Source: JBBIPA01 sp963775935
GTDB lineage: Bacteria > Chloroflexota > Dehalococcoidia > GIF9 > UBA5629
Length of the DNA: 64,000 nucleotides
Assembly: GCA_963775935.1 (NCBI GenBank)
Contig: CAVZKR010000002.1
Coordinates: 248,001-312,000 of the forward strand
Direction of reading: 5' to 3'
This document shows positions 25,414-33,453 of the stretch, piece by piece (position 1 is the first letter of the stretch; every line of letters begins with the position of its first letter). Below the pieces are notes generated by a model that saw only the letters and a program-made list of their open reading frames with translations, did not search any database and had not been told where the DNA came from. Made by a program: the position numbers and the translations under genes.

Positions 25414-26184
25414 ATGAAGAACTTTACCATGACGAAAAAGATTATTCTGGCTCTGTTCTGTATCGTTGCGATCGTTGCCTGGTCGGCGCTATGTAAGCCG
25501 CCACAGGTAGATGTCAGGACGGAAGCGCTTACTGTGCTGGAGCAGATGCATACCACAGGCATGCAACGTCTCGATGCCAAGATATTATCATTTAACCAGC
25601 AGCTACATGATATTCAAGCTGAAAAGGCGGAGCTGGAGCAGATACTACCTCAGCTGGAGAAGTGGTTTGCAGAGAAAAAGCTAGCTGACTATGCTGATGT
25701 GCCCTGTGGCTGATCAAACTATGCCACAGTGATCGCCACTCCGGAGGAGCTGGCGCAATTCAAATCCAACGGACGCTTCAAAATCACCGATTTGATGTTA
25801 GAAGTCCATCGCTACAGCGATACTCCAGAGTTAGGTTTTTCTCCCATTATCGGCATCACCGATATAGCTGAAGGCAAGACCTCTACCGTAGAGGTACTGC
25901 AAGGTGAGCTGGATGCACAGAAGGAGATTCTGGAGCGGGATAAGCAGGAGACAGTTGCCCTCAGGGAGCTATCGCTGACATCTTTAGAGACCATTCGCCA
26001 GCATGTCAAAGACTGGAAGGTCCAGGAATCAGGTAAGCAAACATATACTGTGACTGGTTTCGGCCTGGGCTGGTTGGATAGCAAATTGACCGCTGGTCAG
26101 TGGATTTTCCAGGTGGATACCGGGCAAATGACGCCTGTGGATAAAGAAGGTATCGCGCTGGTCAGTCTTCTGATAGCCAACTAA
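25414..26184 (+). pseudogene. Coiled-coil membrane-anchored protein interrupted by an in-frame TGA
   Basis: One reading frame of 256 codons is broken only by TGA at 25711-25713 (context DVPCG-stop-SNYATVIA). Before it are an N-terminal membrane anchor (ILALFCIVAIVAWSALC) and a coiled coil (QQLHDIQAEKAELEQILPQL). After it the same frame continues with a globular stretch, another coiled coil (LDAQKEILERDKQETVALREL) and TGFGLGWLDSKLTAGQWIF. A TGG-to-TGA change would explain it. Selenocysteine readthrough is not supported by a clear SECIS-like hairpin or by a Cys-type active site. Its stop codon lies in the left att repeat of the downstream element. Confidence 0.6.
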
Positions 26185-26201
26185 CCGATTGGTCGCAGGT
26201 T
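26182..26201 (+). repeat. att-like direct repeat, left (tRNA 3'-half)
   Basis: First copy of the 20-bp repeat. Together with the next bases it reads as a tRNA from the end of the anticodon loop onward: AA, stem CCGAT, variable TGGTC, T-arm GCAGG-TTCGAAA-CCTGC (perfect 5-bp stem), acceptor CGAGCCC, then A. This closely resembles a lysine-type tRNA 3' half. The 5' half is absent. Confidence 0.7.
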
Positions 26202-27721
26202 CGAAACCTGCCGAGCCCACTTTTGAAGCTAATTTTACCCAAACTGACGCCAATTCCTTTCAAAAAGTCGCAGGTTCTCCTTCAGAGCTATTGCAACTCA
26301 GAGAATTACTCACTATACTGCTAGGTAGCAAGGGGAGGCGTCAGTTGGAGTTGCGACAGAAGACGAACAAAGAGCTTTTCACTCTCTACGAAGGTGAGCT
26401 CGCTTTTCATCACCGTTCCGTAAGAGGTCTTCACGAAGCAAAACGGATTCTCAAACATTTCCATGACTACTTAGGTGAATTCCCGCCAACACCAGAATTG
26501 GCCAAGTCTTTTCTCTCCAAGTTCACCATTCGAAAAACAACTACAATTGCACGATACGCAGCTATACTCAAAATGTTCTTCAAGTGGTACGGAGAAGAGC
26601 TTGACATTAAACTGCGAGTTCCAAAGATATTGCCTTCTTACGTGGAGAAATCCGATATTGATAAGTTGTTAGATGCAATAAAGAATAAAAGATCACATAA
26701 AGACAGCACGGATCGTGATTTAGCACTCGTTGATCTGGCGATTCACACTGGTTTGAGGCGAAGCGAGCTTGCCAATCTCACAGTAGGGGATATTGATATT
26801 ATAAGGCAATTGCTCGCTGTCCGTCAGGGTAAAGGGTCAAAAGATAGGGTAATTCCGCTTTCTGGGAAAATGTGCAGTAAGCTTGATGCTTATATAAAAG
26901 GTAAAGAAAAGAGCGAAAATCTGTTTGCTTTAACACCTGCGACGATAAGTGGAAAGATCAGAACCTTTGCCAGAAAAGCAGGTGTTAAAATTCATACTCA
27001 TAGCTTACGTGACTATTTTGCTACATCACTATCTGAAAAGGGAGCTACTATTCGAGAGATACAGAGCTTACTCGGACATGCTAACTTAACCCATACTGAG
27101 CGTTATACACTTCACACCGATAAACATCTGAGAAAGGCAGTTGAGTTGATGGATGATGGTGATTCGGATGATCTCTCGGATAAAAATATTAAGCAGCAAT
27201 TCTCTACAGATAATAAATCTATGAAACTGGAAAATAAAGAGATAATAGATCAATTTTCAGATACAAATATAAATATACCTCACGATAAAACGAATGAACC
27301 CTTTCTTTTAATAAGAGCAGTTGATAAACCCGACGAAATAGACCAAACCAAAGTCATGATAGGTGGTTATTTCTCTCATTTTGAAATATGGAATGAAGGT
27401 AAAACGTCCGCAAGTGAAGTGACGATCTCGTTAATGAATAAAGATAAGAGAGATTGGTTTGAGCAAAAGCAGGTTGATACTATAAGACCTAATGAAACTG
27501 TTGATTTTCAACCTATTTTGTCTGCAAGACCTGAAGGTAATTATTTTATTCTTTGCCAGTACCAAAGTGTTACCACCGAAGTAAACAATGAACACTGGAA
27601 TCAAATATGGTTGCCTTTTAGATTCTCGTATTCGAGCAGACAAAAAGAAATATATGTCAATGCATATAAAATTGAAATTTTGTTCGATGTGGAACACGGC
27701 AAGAAAATAAATATATGGTAG
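26189..27721 (+). CDS. Tyrosine recombinase/integrase with C-terminal extension
   Basis: A protein of up to 510 residues. An N-terminal SAM-like DNA-binding domain (about 40-145) precedes the catalytic domain (about 150-315), which has all active-site residues: Arg in HTGLRRSEL, Lys in GKGSKDRVIP, His-x-x-Arg in HTHSLRDYFAT, His in LLGHANL and Tyr in HTERYTLH. About 180 further residues follow, with an Asp/Lys-rich linker and a beta-rich domain (FEIWNEGKTSASEVTISLMN), which usual integrases lack. The open frame begins in the att repeat, so the true start is probably some codons downstream. It would integrate and excise the element at 26182/31009. Confidence 0.88.
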   Translation: MVAGSKPAEPTFEANFTQTDANSFQKVAGSPSELLQLRELLTILLGSKGRRQLELRQKTNKELFTLYEGELAFHHRSVRGLHEAKRILKHFHDYLGEFPPTPELAKSFLSKFTIRKTTTIARYAAILKMFFKWYGEELDIKLRVPKILPSYVEKSDIDKLLDAIKNKRSHKDSTDRDLALVDLAIHTGLRRSELANLTVGDIDIIRQLLAVRQGKGSKDRVIPLSGKMCSKLDAYIKGKEKSENLFALTPATISGKIRTFARKAGVKIHTHSLRDYFATSLSEKGATIREIQSLLGHANLTHTERYTLHTDKHLRKAVELMDDGDSDDLSDKNIKQQFSTDNKSMKLENKEIIDQFSDTNINIPHDKTNEPFLLIRAVDKPDEIDQTKVMIGGYFSHFEIWNEGKTSASEVTISLMNKDKRDWFEQKQVDTIRPNETVDFQPILSARPEGNYFILCQYQSVTTEVNNEHWNQIWLPFRFSYSSRQKEIYVNAYKIEILFDVEHGKKINIW

Positions 27722-27818
27722 AAAATGGCTAATTAATTATTGCATAAGTAAATCTGCATGTAATAATATTGAACTAAAGAAACAATACTTGGAACAAGAG
27801 AAGTGAGGGACGATTCTT

Positions 27819-28666
27819 ATGGCTGATCAATTAATATCCAGTTTAGCCATTTTAAAGGTAAATAGAGATATACAACGTTCAGATTATATAGAAAATTTTG
27901 TTCCATTCGTTGCTCAGTGTATTTCTATCTTAAAACCCGCGGTAATTTCATCATCTGATATTCAGGCAAAGATGTTGAACGAGTTTGGTTTTAATATTCC
28001 GCTCAACGTAATAGATTATATTATTAAACGTGCTGCTAAAAGAAAGTATATTAAACCAGACGGTCATGTTTATGTACCCAACTTCGATGAGTTAAATAAA
28101 CTAAAGTTCGAATCATTGAGACAAGCAGTTCTTAGAGACCACACAGCACTTGTAGATAAGTTGAGCAAATATGTGTTTGATAAGCACAATACTATTTGGA
28201 CAATAGAGCAAGCTGAAGAGGCTCTACTATCATATATTAATCAATTTGATGTAGATATCCTAGCCTCTTCAGTAACGGGGAAACCAATTGTAAAATCGCC
28301 TATTCAAAGTACAGGTGAACGCTATTTTAATTTAATACGCTTTTTCATCAAACATCTCTATGAAACTGATCAGCAAGGGTTTCAATTCTTGGAGACAGTT
28401 ATTAAGGGTCATATGTTAGCAAATGCACTTTTATTCCCTGACCCAAATTCAATAAGTCAGAAGTTTAAGCGAGCTACTGTATATTGTGATACACCATTAT
28501 TATTGCGCGCTCTTGGTTTTCACGGTACTGAAAGTAAAGCACCATGTGAGGAATTACTTTCGTTACTAAAGGAACTAGGAGCTGAAATTAGATGTTTCAG
28601 AGATACATACAATGAAGTTTTCAATATATTGTATAAATGTAAAATTAATCTATATGTAACGTCTTA
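27819..28666 (+). pseudogene. PIN-like protein, 5' part (split by IS630-family element)
   Basis: The first 282 codons of a larger gene. A winged-helix-like N-terminus (SSSDIQAKMLNEFGFNIPLNVIDYIIKR, YIKPDGHVYVP) is followed by a helical region and the start of what looks like a PIN-like nuclease fold (ATVYCDTPLLLRALGFHG, acidic residue after a hydrophobic strand; LLKELGAEIRCFRDTYNEV). The frame meets a stop made by the IS end. Fusing across the IS at the duplicated TA (28665-28666 with 29752-29753) restores an uninterrupted frame into the part at 29752. Cargo gene of the element; an anti-phage or maintenance role is possible but unproven. Confidence 0.65.
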
Positions 28667-29694
28667 AATATTTGCGCATAATACTTTAAGAGTGCCATTA
28701 GGCTGCTCCCATCTCGTAAATTGAGATACTAAAGCGATTCTCAATTTTTCGACGGATGTGAAATAACGGTTGTGAGTTACCTGTCGTCGAGTGATTCGCC
28801 AGACCCGTTCCACCGGATTGAGTTCGGGTGAATATGACGGCAGGAAGATTCGTATCAGTCGGTCTTGATTGGACGCGAACAAGTCTTTCAAACCTTTCGC
28901 CCTGTGCCATTTGGCATTGTCCAGGATAAGATATATTTTCCCTTGTGTAGATTCGAGGAGATACCGGATAAAGTCGCCAAAGGTCTCGGAATTGAAGGTA
29001 GGCGCCTCTTTTGTAAGGAGACTGCCTGTTTTCAGATTGAGTGCCCCGAAGAAACCCACGTTGTGACGGACTGAAGGCGAAACTACGCGAGGTTGTTGTC
29101 CTTTCGGAGCCCACATCCTTATCAGGCTGCTGTGTCGCTGGAAATGGACTTCGTCCTCGCACCAAAGCTGCATCGTAGGGTCTTTCATCCACTCGTAGAA
29201 GTTTTTTTAAAGGCCTCCTGCCGGAGAGGATCGGCTTCGCTTGCCTGACGGCGAGGTCTCTGGAGGCTGAATCCCATCTGATGGAATAGTCTTTGGCATT
29301 GCCGTACACTGAGCGATATAGCGTAGTTCTTTCCCAGGTGGTGTGACAATAACACGCCGTCCCACAGGTTTTGATCATAACCCGTATCTCTGGGAGAACG
29401 CCGTAATTCTTTTCGCACTCTTTGCTTTTGCGAAGCTGAAAGACGGCCAGGTCGGCCAGGATGCTTTCCGTCCCAAAGTCCGCTAAGCCCGTGAGAAGCC
29501 AGTCTTTTAACCCAGTATTCGATAGTTCTGGAGGAGAATCCGAAAGCACGTGATGCCTCATAGGCACTAGCTCCACGCAACACATACAAGACAACGGCAA
29601 GCCGATGAAAGTATCGTCCTTCCCTGGTTCGTGATAATTCATCTTGAATCGCCGCAATAAAGATTTCGGCATCCGGAATGGTTATCCTTTTCAT
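28664..29694 (-). CDS. IS630-family transposase made by -1 frameshift
   Basis: Two overlapping frames form one DDE transposase. The 5' frame (29694 to about 29205) has a helix-turn-helix region (SAYEASRAFGFSSRTIEYWVKRL) and Arg/Pro-rich linker. The 3' frame (to 28664) has the catalytic motifs LWCEDEVHF, YLILDNAKWH and LPSYSPELNPVERVW, the Asp-Asp-Glu set of IS630/Tc1-mariner enzymes. The frames join at a run of seven A (reverse strand TTTAAAAAAACTTC), where a -1 slip gives ..FKKNFYEWMKDP... Such slippage is known in IS630 relatives. The stop codon is completed by the target-site TA. Confidence 0.88.
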
Positions 29695-29751
29695 GGGAGC
29701 AACCTCCTACAGCTTTGCTCCCATTATATAGTATTAACAAAATATACGCAA
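28667..29751 (-). mobile_element. IS630-family insertion sequence (about 1085 bp)
   Basis: The transposase at 28664-29694 lies between imperfect terminal repeats: left TTGCGCATAATACTTTAA (from 28672), right (reverse strand) TTGCGTATATTTTGTTAA from 29751. The target is TA, present at 28665-28666 and 29752-29753, as expected for the family. The ends are approximate to about 5 bp because the two repeats are offset. The insertion disrupts the PIN-like gene. Confidence 0.8.
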
Positions 29752-30885
29752 TATATTATGTCGCTTCATATAGAACGAAACTCAGAAGATGCATTAACAA
29801 TACCCGTATATCGCTATTTGTATGACAGCCGTTATCCTCTCACTAATCTAGAATTGGATTTAGATAATCTAGAAAAATTGATATCGAATTTAGGAATCAG
29901 TATTGATAATAAGCCTGAACGCACTCAAGAACTGCAAATTGATGAAAATACTTTAGAGTCAGCCTTGGAAGAAGCAATCAATTACGGAGAACGAGAAAAG
30001 GCACGATTACATGATGTAGGATGTCTATCTTCAATTTATATACTTAGAAAAGGTGAGACTAAGTACCATTATGAAAATTGCAGAGCATTATTTATAACAA
30101 GTAATTCTTTGCTATGTAGAGTAGCAATGAAATTTTTTTTGAGCGGGCATTATATATCAGAGGGGAGTGTACCTATTGCTATTAGTGATTACGCTTTAAC
30201 GACTATATTATGGTTAAAGAAACCTCAAGCAGCACCTAATCTTCCTCGAAAATATATTATCGCAGATGCTTATGCGGCTTTAAATCCCACTGACCATCTG
30301 TGGCACAAATATTTAGACGAAATCCAATTACTCCATGATAAAGGTGATTTAACAACTGATGATTACTATCTTCTTAAATTTTCACCGCAAGCACGAGCAG
30401 AGTTACTTGAAATGACGATGGGTAATGAAAATTTATTTACGTTTGGCACAGCCGTTCAAATTCTGGATAAGGTTCACAAATCGCTTATAGAAGAACAATT
30501 GGCTGAAACTAAAAAAGAACGTGAGCTTCGTGTTAAAACGGAAAAGGAATTGTCTGCTTATAAGGAAAATGATCGCGAAAAAGCAGCAAGACAAGATACT
30601 AAAATTATGAAACTTTCACGCAGGACTGCTTCGGTGATCAGTTGGATTATTTTTGTGTTTCTTGCATTAGTCTTGGCATTTGGAGCATATTTTTCTTATT
30701 CAAACTTGCTAATTTTGAGCATTATCCTCGTAGTTTTATTGATATTATATGCCGTTTTTAGCTTTATTAATACCATATTCGGGTTTTCCCTACTTTATTT
30801 GCGAAAATACATTGAGGACAAAATTACAAAGAAACTAGTAGGAATAATAAAGAGTTTCTTTATGACAAATGGCAATGTGAACTAA
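29752..30885 (+). pseudogene. PIN-like protein, 3' part with membrane C-terminus
   Basis: About 377 codons continuing the gene cut at 28666. The N-terminal part (SLHIERNSEDALTIPVYRYL) leads to GCLSSIYILRKG..CRALFITSN, which fits the distal half of a PIN-like domain. A helical region, a Glu/Lys coiled coil (EEQLAETKKERELRVKTEKEL) and two hydrophobic segments (SVISWIIFVFLALVLAFGAYF and LLILSIILVVLLILYAVFSF) follow, so the whole protein of about 660 residues would be membrane-attached. Without excision of the IS this part has no obvious start signal. Confidence 0.6.
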
Positions 30886-30989
30886 TAGTTTTTGAATCTA
30901 CTCAAAAATGGGATAATGTCATTAATTGAGCTACGAACTAGGAAAACATGAAGAAACATGAATATTAATATAACAAACACTAACTCTCA

Positions 30990-31009
30990 TAACCGATTGG
31001 TCGCAGGTT
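30990..31009 (+). repeat. att-like direct repeat, right
   Basis: Second perfect copy of TAACCGATTGGTCGCAGGTT. The sequence continues ACCAGCTCATG, not as a tRNA T-arm, so this copy marks the junction to chromosomal DNA. Confidence 0.7.
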
Positions 31010-31019
31010 ACCAGCTCAT

Positions 31020-31048
31020 GTGACAGCGCTACTTTCTAAGCGTATAAT
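31020..31048 (+). promoter_or_regulatory. Sigma70-type promoter for the first MFS gene
   Basis: GTGACA at 31020-31025, 17-bp spacer, TATAAT at 31043-31048, immediately beyond the right att repeat. Element excision or insertion would leave this promoter intact. Confidence 0.55.
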
Positions 31049-31070
31049 AGCGAGCCAGATGCTCAACCAG

Positions 31071-31103
31071 AGCTTGCGCAGGTGAACCACCTGCTGCGCA
31101 GCT
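31071..31103 (+). promoter_or_regulatory. Leader hairpin before MFS gene
   Basis: AGCTTGCGCAGGTG pairs with CACCTGCTGCGCAGCT around a short AAC loop, with one bulged T and two unpaired positions. It sits between the promoter and the AUU start, so it could be an attenuator-like structure. No T-run follows. Confidence 0.4.
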
Positions 31104-31124
31104 AAACTTAAGAAAGGTAGTATC

Positions 31125-32351
31125 ATTAAGAATTCCCGCTTTAAATCGCTGTTTACTGGCTTGCTGCCTCTGTTCGTCCTGGCGCACTGCGGACATCATT
31201 TGCTCACGACGCTGCTGATACCGCTTATGCCCATGATTCGCAACGAGTTCTCTCTCGATTACACCCAGTCAGGGTTATTGCTCTCGGTATTCAGCTTAGC
31301 CTATGGCATCGGTCAATTGCCGGCAGGGTGGATTGCCGACCGCACCGGAAGACGCGTCATGATTACCGTAGGCATCGCGGGAGTGGCTCTTTTCGGGCTG
31401 CTCGTTGGTCTCTCCCATACCTATATCATGCTGGTGATTTTCCTGGGATTGATGGGATTGGCAGGTGGTGGCTATCATCCGGCAGCATCGCCGGCAGTAG
31501 CGTCTTCAGTAGCACCGGAGAGACGTGGTTCGGCGCTGGGAATTCACCTTTTTGGTGGCAGCACCAGCCACTTCCTGGCTCCGCTCCTGGGAGTAGCCAT
31601 CGCTACCGCTCTGGGCTGGCGTGGCCCCTATATCGTACTTGCTGTCCCTGCCTTTGTCTTCGGAATAATATTTTACCTGATGATGGGACGTAGGTCTGTA
31701 TCCAATAGTGCAACACAGAAAGCGAATGGGGGTCAGCAGAATCGTGTAGTGGAAAAGCCGGGACGCATGCGACATCTGGTAACTTTTATCGTGCTCACCA
31801 CTCTTACTCAAAGTATAGTGTTTTCCGTGGTATCGTTCACGCCGCTGTTCCTGGTTGACCGCTTCAATGTGAGCGAAACAGCAAGCGGCGCTTTCATGAC
31901 TATTTACTTTTCCACAGGGTTGTGGGCAAGCACCCTGGGTGGCTACTTTTCTGACCGCTTCGGTAGAGTGCGTCTCGTCCTTGCGGTGTGCCTTGCTTCA
32001 GGCATCGGCATGTATCTGCTGGATCTGGCGTCTTTCGGAATAGCCATAGGCGCTGTGATGCTTCTTGTCGGCGCTTGTGGCTCTATCCGCATGCCGGTGG
32101 CAGAGTCATATATCATCACTAATACACCGGAAAAGCACCGCTCAACGGCACTTGGCATCTATTTCTTCAGCGGTACGGGAGGAGGCTCAATATTGACGCC
32201 ATTAGTTGGCTATCTTATTGATATTGTTGGCTTCTCCTTTTGTTTCATCATTACCGCCATCTCTATAGTCGTGGTAGTTTTGATATGCTTTTTCTTGCTG
32301 CGCGGCAGCGATGATCGACCAACTGTTCGCGCAATGGCTGTGTCGGGATAA
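31125..32351 (+). CDS. MFS transporter, first paralogue (AUU start)
   Basis: About 408 residues with twelve predicted membrane helices. The conserved GWIADRTGRRVMITVG loop between helices 2 and 3 and GGYFSDRFGRVRLVL in the second half mark a major facilitator. The N-terminal AHCGHHLLTTLLIPLMP recalls the fosmidomycin-resistance (Fsr)-like group. The frame has no ATG/GTG/TTG where homology begins. GAAAGG lies 7 nt before ATT at 31125, giving IKNSRFKSLFTGLLPLF, and the paralogue at 33454 has the matching ATC start. TTG 31161 would cut the first 12 residues. Substrate unknown. Confidence 0.85.
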   Translation: MKNSRFKSLFTGLLPLFVLAHCGHHLLTTLLIPLMPMIRNEFSLDYTQSGLLLSVFSLAYGIGQLPAGWIADRTGRRVMITVGIAGVALFGLLVGLSHTYIMLVIFLGLMGLAGGGYHPAASPAVASSVAPERRGSALGIHLFGGSTSHFLAPLLGVAIATALGWRGPYIVLAVPAFVFGIIFYLMMGRRSVSNSATQKANGGQQNRVVEKPGRMRHLVTFIVLTTLTQSIVFSVVSFTPLFLVDRFNVSETASGAFMTIYFSTGLWASTLGGYFSDRFGRVRLVLAVCLASGIGMYLLDLASFGIAIGAVMLLVGACGSIRMPVAESYIITNTPEKHRSTALGIYFFSGTGGGSILTPLVGYLIDIVGFSFCFIITAISIVVVVLICFFLLRGSDDRPTVRAMAVSG

Positions 32352-32445
32352 CAAAGTCATTTCTTTGTAGTTAGCTTACGCTACGATAGTTTATCGTTAT
32401 TGCGAAACCGCCTCAGGCGGGTAACATGCAAGGAGGGAGATTATT

Positions 32446-33303
32446 ATGAGTCTGACCGCTGAAGTAAAAGAAAATGCAATCAAAATGGGGGCTGACCTCG
32501 CTGGAATAGCATCTGTGGAGCGCTTTGAGCATGCGCCGGAAGACGGAAAGCCGAACTACTATATGCCTGACGCCAAAAGTGTCGTGGTGATAGCGACCCG
32601 CATACTCGAAGGTATCTGTGATGTGTTCGGGTCATTTGAGAGTAAAGGTAAGACTATCAGTCCGTATTTCTGGTATGGGTATTCGCAGCTCAACTGGGCT
32701 AATTCGTGGATAGCTATTCAAATCGGCAAACTACTAGAGGACCATGGTTTTAAAGCGATTCCCTTTCCGCCTACCGGCATTAACTACCGGCATCTGGATA
32801 CCAACGAAGACATTCCGGATTTTTACAGCAAGCATGCTGCGGTGGCCGCTGGGTTGGGTGAGTTCGGACTCAATAGACTGTTGCTGACACCTCAGTTCGG
32901 GGCTCATCAGCGTCTTATTCCTATCATCACCAATGCCCCTCTGAAACCCGACCCCATGTACAGCGGCCCAGCGTTGTGCCGCCCCGAAAAGTGTAAGAAA
33001 TTTTGCGTCAGGGCATGCCCCCATAACGCGCTTAAAGAGGAAGTATTCTCTGTTACTATCGGTGGCAGGGTCTTCGAATATGCAGTGCTGAACGCAAAAA
33101 GGTGCAAATATCAAAGGATTGGCGGCAAATATATGCGCGGTAAATCTGAGTTTCCTATAAATCCCAGCGATGCAGAGCTGGCAGAGATTATGAAGGGCTT
33201 CGACGGGCAGAGGATGAACCCCCGCGACAAAACATTACATGTGTTTACCCCAGGCCCTTCCTGCGGTGAGTGTTTGGTCAAATGCCCCGCCCCCTGGCGC
33301 TAG
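32446..33303 (+). CDS. QueG/RdhA-like Fe-S protein
   Basis: A 285-residue cytoplasmic protein related to epoxyqueuosine reductase and to the C-terminal part of reductive dehalogenases. The N-terminal region AIKMGADLAGIASVERF and GLGEFGLNRLLLTPQFGAHQRL match the family's corrinoid-domain signature. Two cluster motifs follow: CRPEKCKKFCVRACP and the later CGECLVKCPAP. It lacks a Tat signal and the HEAT domain of true QueG, so it is probably one of the uncharacterised cobalamin/Fe-S reductases of anaerobes. It lies between two paralogous MFS genes, suggesting reductive handling of a transported compound. AAGGAGGGAG precedes the ATG. Confidence 0.82.
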   Translation: MSLTAEVKENAIKMGADLAGIASVERFEHAPEDGKPNYYMPDAKSVVVIATRILEGICDVFGSFESKGKTISPYFWYGYSQLNWANSWIAIQIGKLLEDHGFKAIPFPPTGINYRHLDTNEDIPDFYSKHAAVAAGLGEFGLNRLLLTPQFGAHQRLIPIITNAPLKPDPMYSGPALCRPEKCKKFCVRACPHNALKEEVFSVTIGGRVFEYAVLNAKRCKYQRIGGKYMRGKSEFPINPSDAELAEIMKGFDGQRMNPRDKTLHVFTPGPSCGECLVKCPAPWR

Positions 33304-33349
33304 CGTAACTGGATTGCCATATCTCGCAATGACAGTGGGGATGGAGGCA

Positions 33350-33378
33350 ATGACAGGTTACTCTCTTAAGAGTATAAT
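33350..33378 (+). promoter_or_regulatory. Sigma70-type promoter for the second MFS gene
   Basis: ATGACA (33350-33355), 17-bp spacer, TATAAT (33373-33378), about 75 bp before the ATC start at 33454. The segment just before it (GGATTGCCATATCTCGCAATGACAG, 33311 on) resembles a dispersed repeat seen again at 59108. Confidence 0.5.
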
Positions 33379-33453
33379 TGTCAGCTAAATACTTATACGA
33401 GGATTATATGGGTAAGATATCCACATAATCCTGGTAACGAAAGGTCATAAACC

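Larger units (their letters stand above)
26182..31009. mobile_element. 4.8-kb integrative element with its own tyrosine recombinase
   Basis: The segment is bounded by the perfect direct repeat TAACCGATTGGTCGCAGGTT at 26182-26201 and 30990-31009. It contains a tyrosine recombinase that begins inside the left repeat, a second large gene interrupted by an IS630-family insertion, and nothing else. Removing the segment joins the upstream gene's stop codon to the promoter region of the MFS gene at 31125 through one copy of the repeat. Coding sequence inside is more AT-rich than the flanks, fitting horizontal transfer. Confidence 0.75.

Noticed and set aside
25711..25713. Selenocysteine codon
   Set aside because: No convincing SECIS-type hairpin directly downstream and no redox motif conserved around it. 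A nonsense mutation is simpler.
26175..26220. A functional tRNA-Lys at the left att site of the 4.8-kb element
   Set aside because: Only the anticodon-loop end to the acceptor 3' strand is present. Upstream sequence is the coding end of another gene.
28698..29672. A 324-residue reverse-strand frame inside the IS
   Set aside because: It is the third frame of the transposase region, Arg/Ser-rich with no motif. The DDE and helix-turn-helix motifs are in the other two frames.
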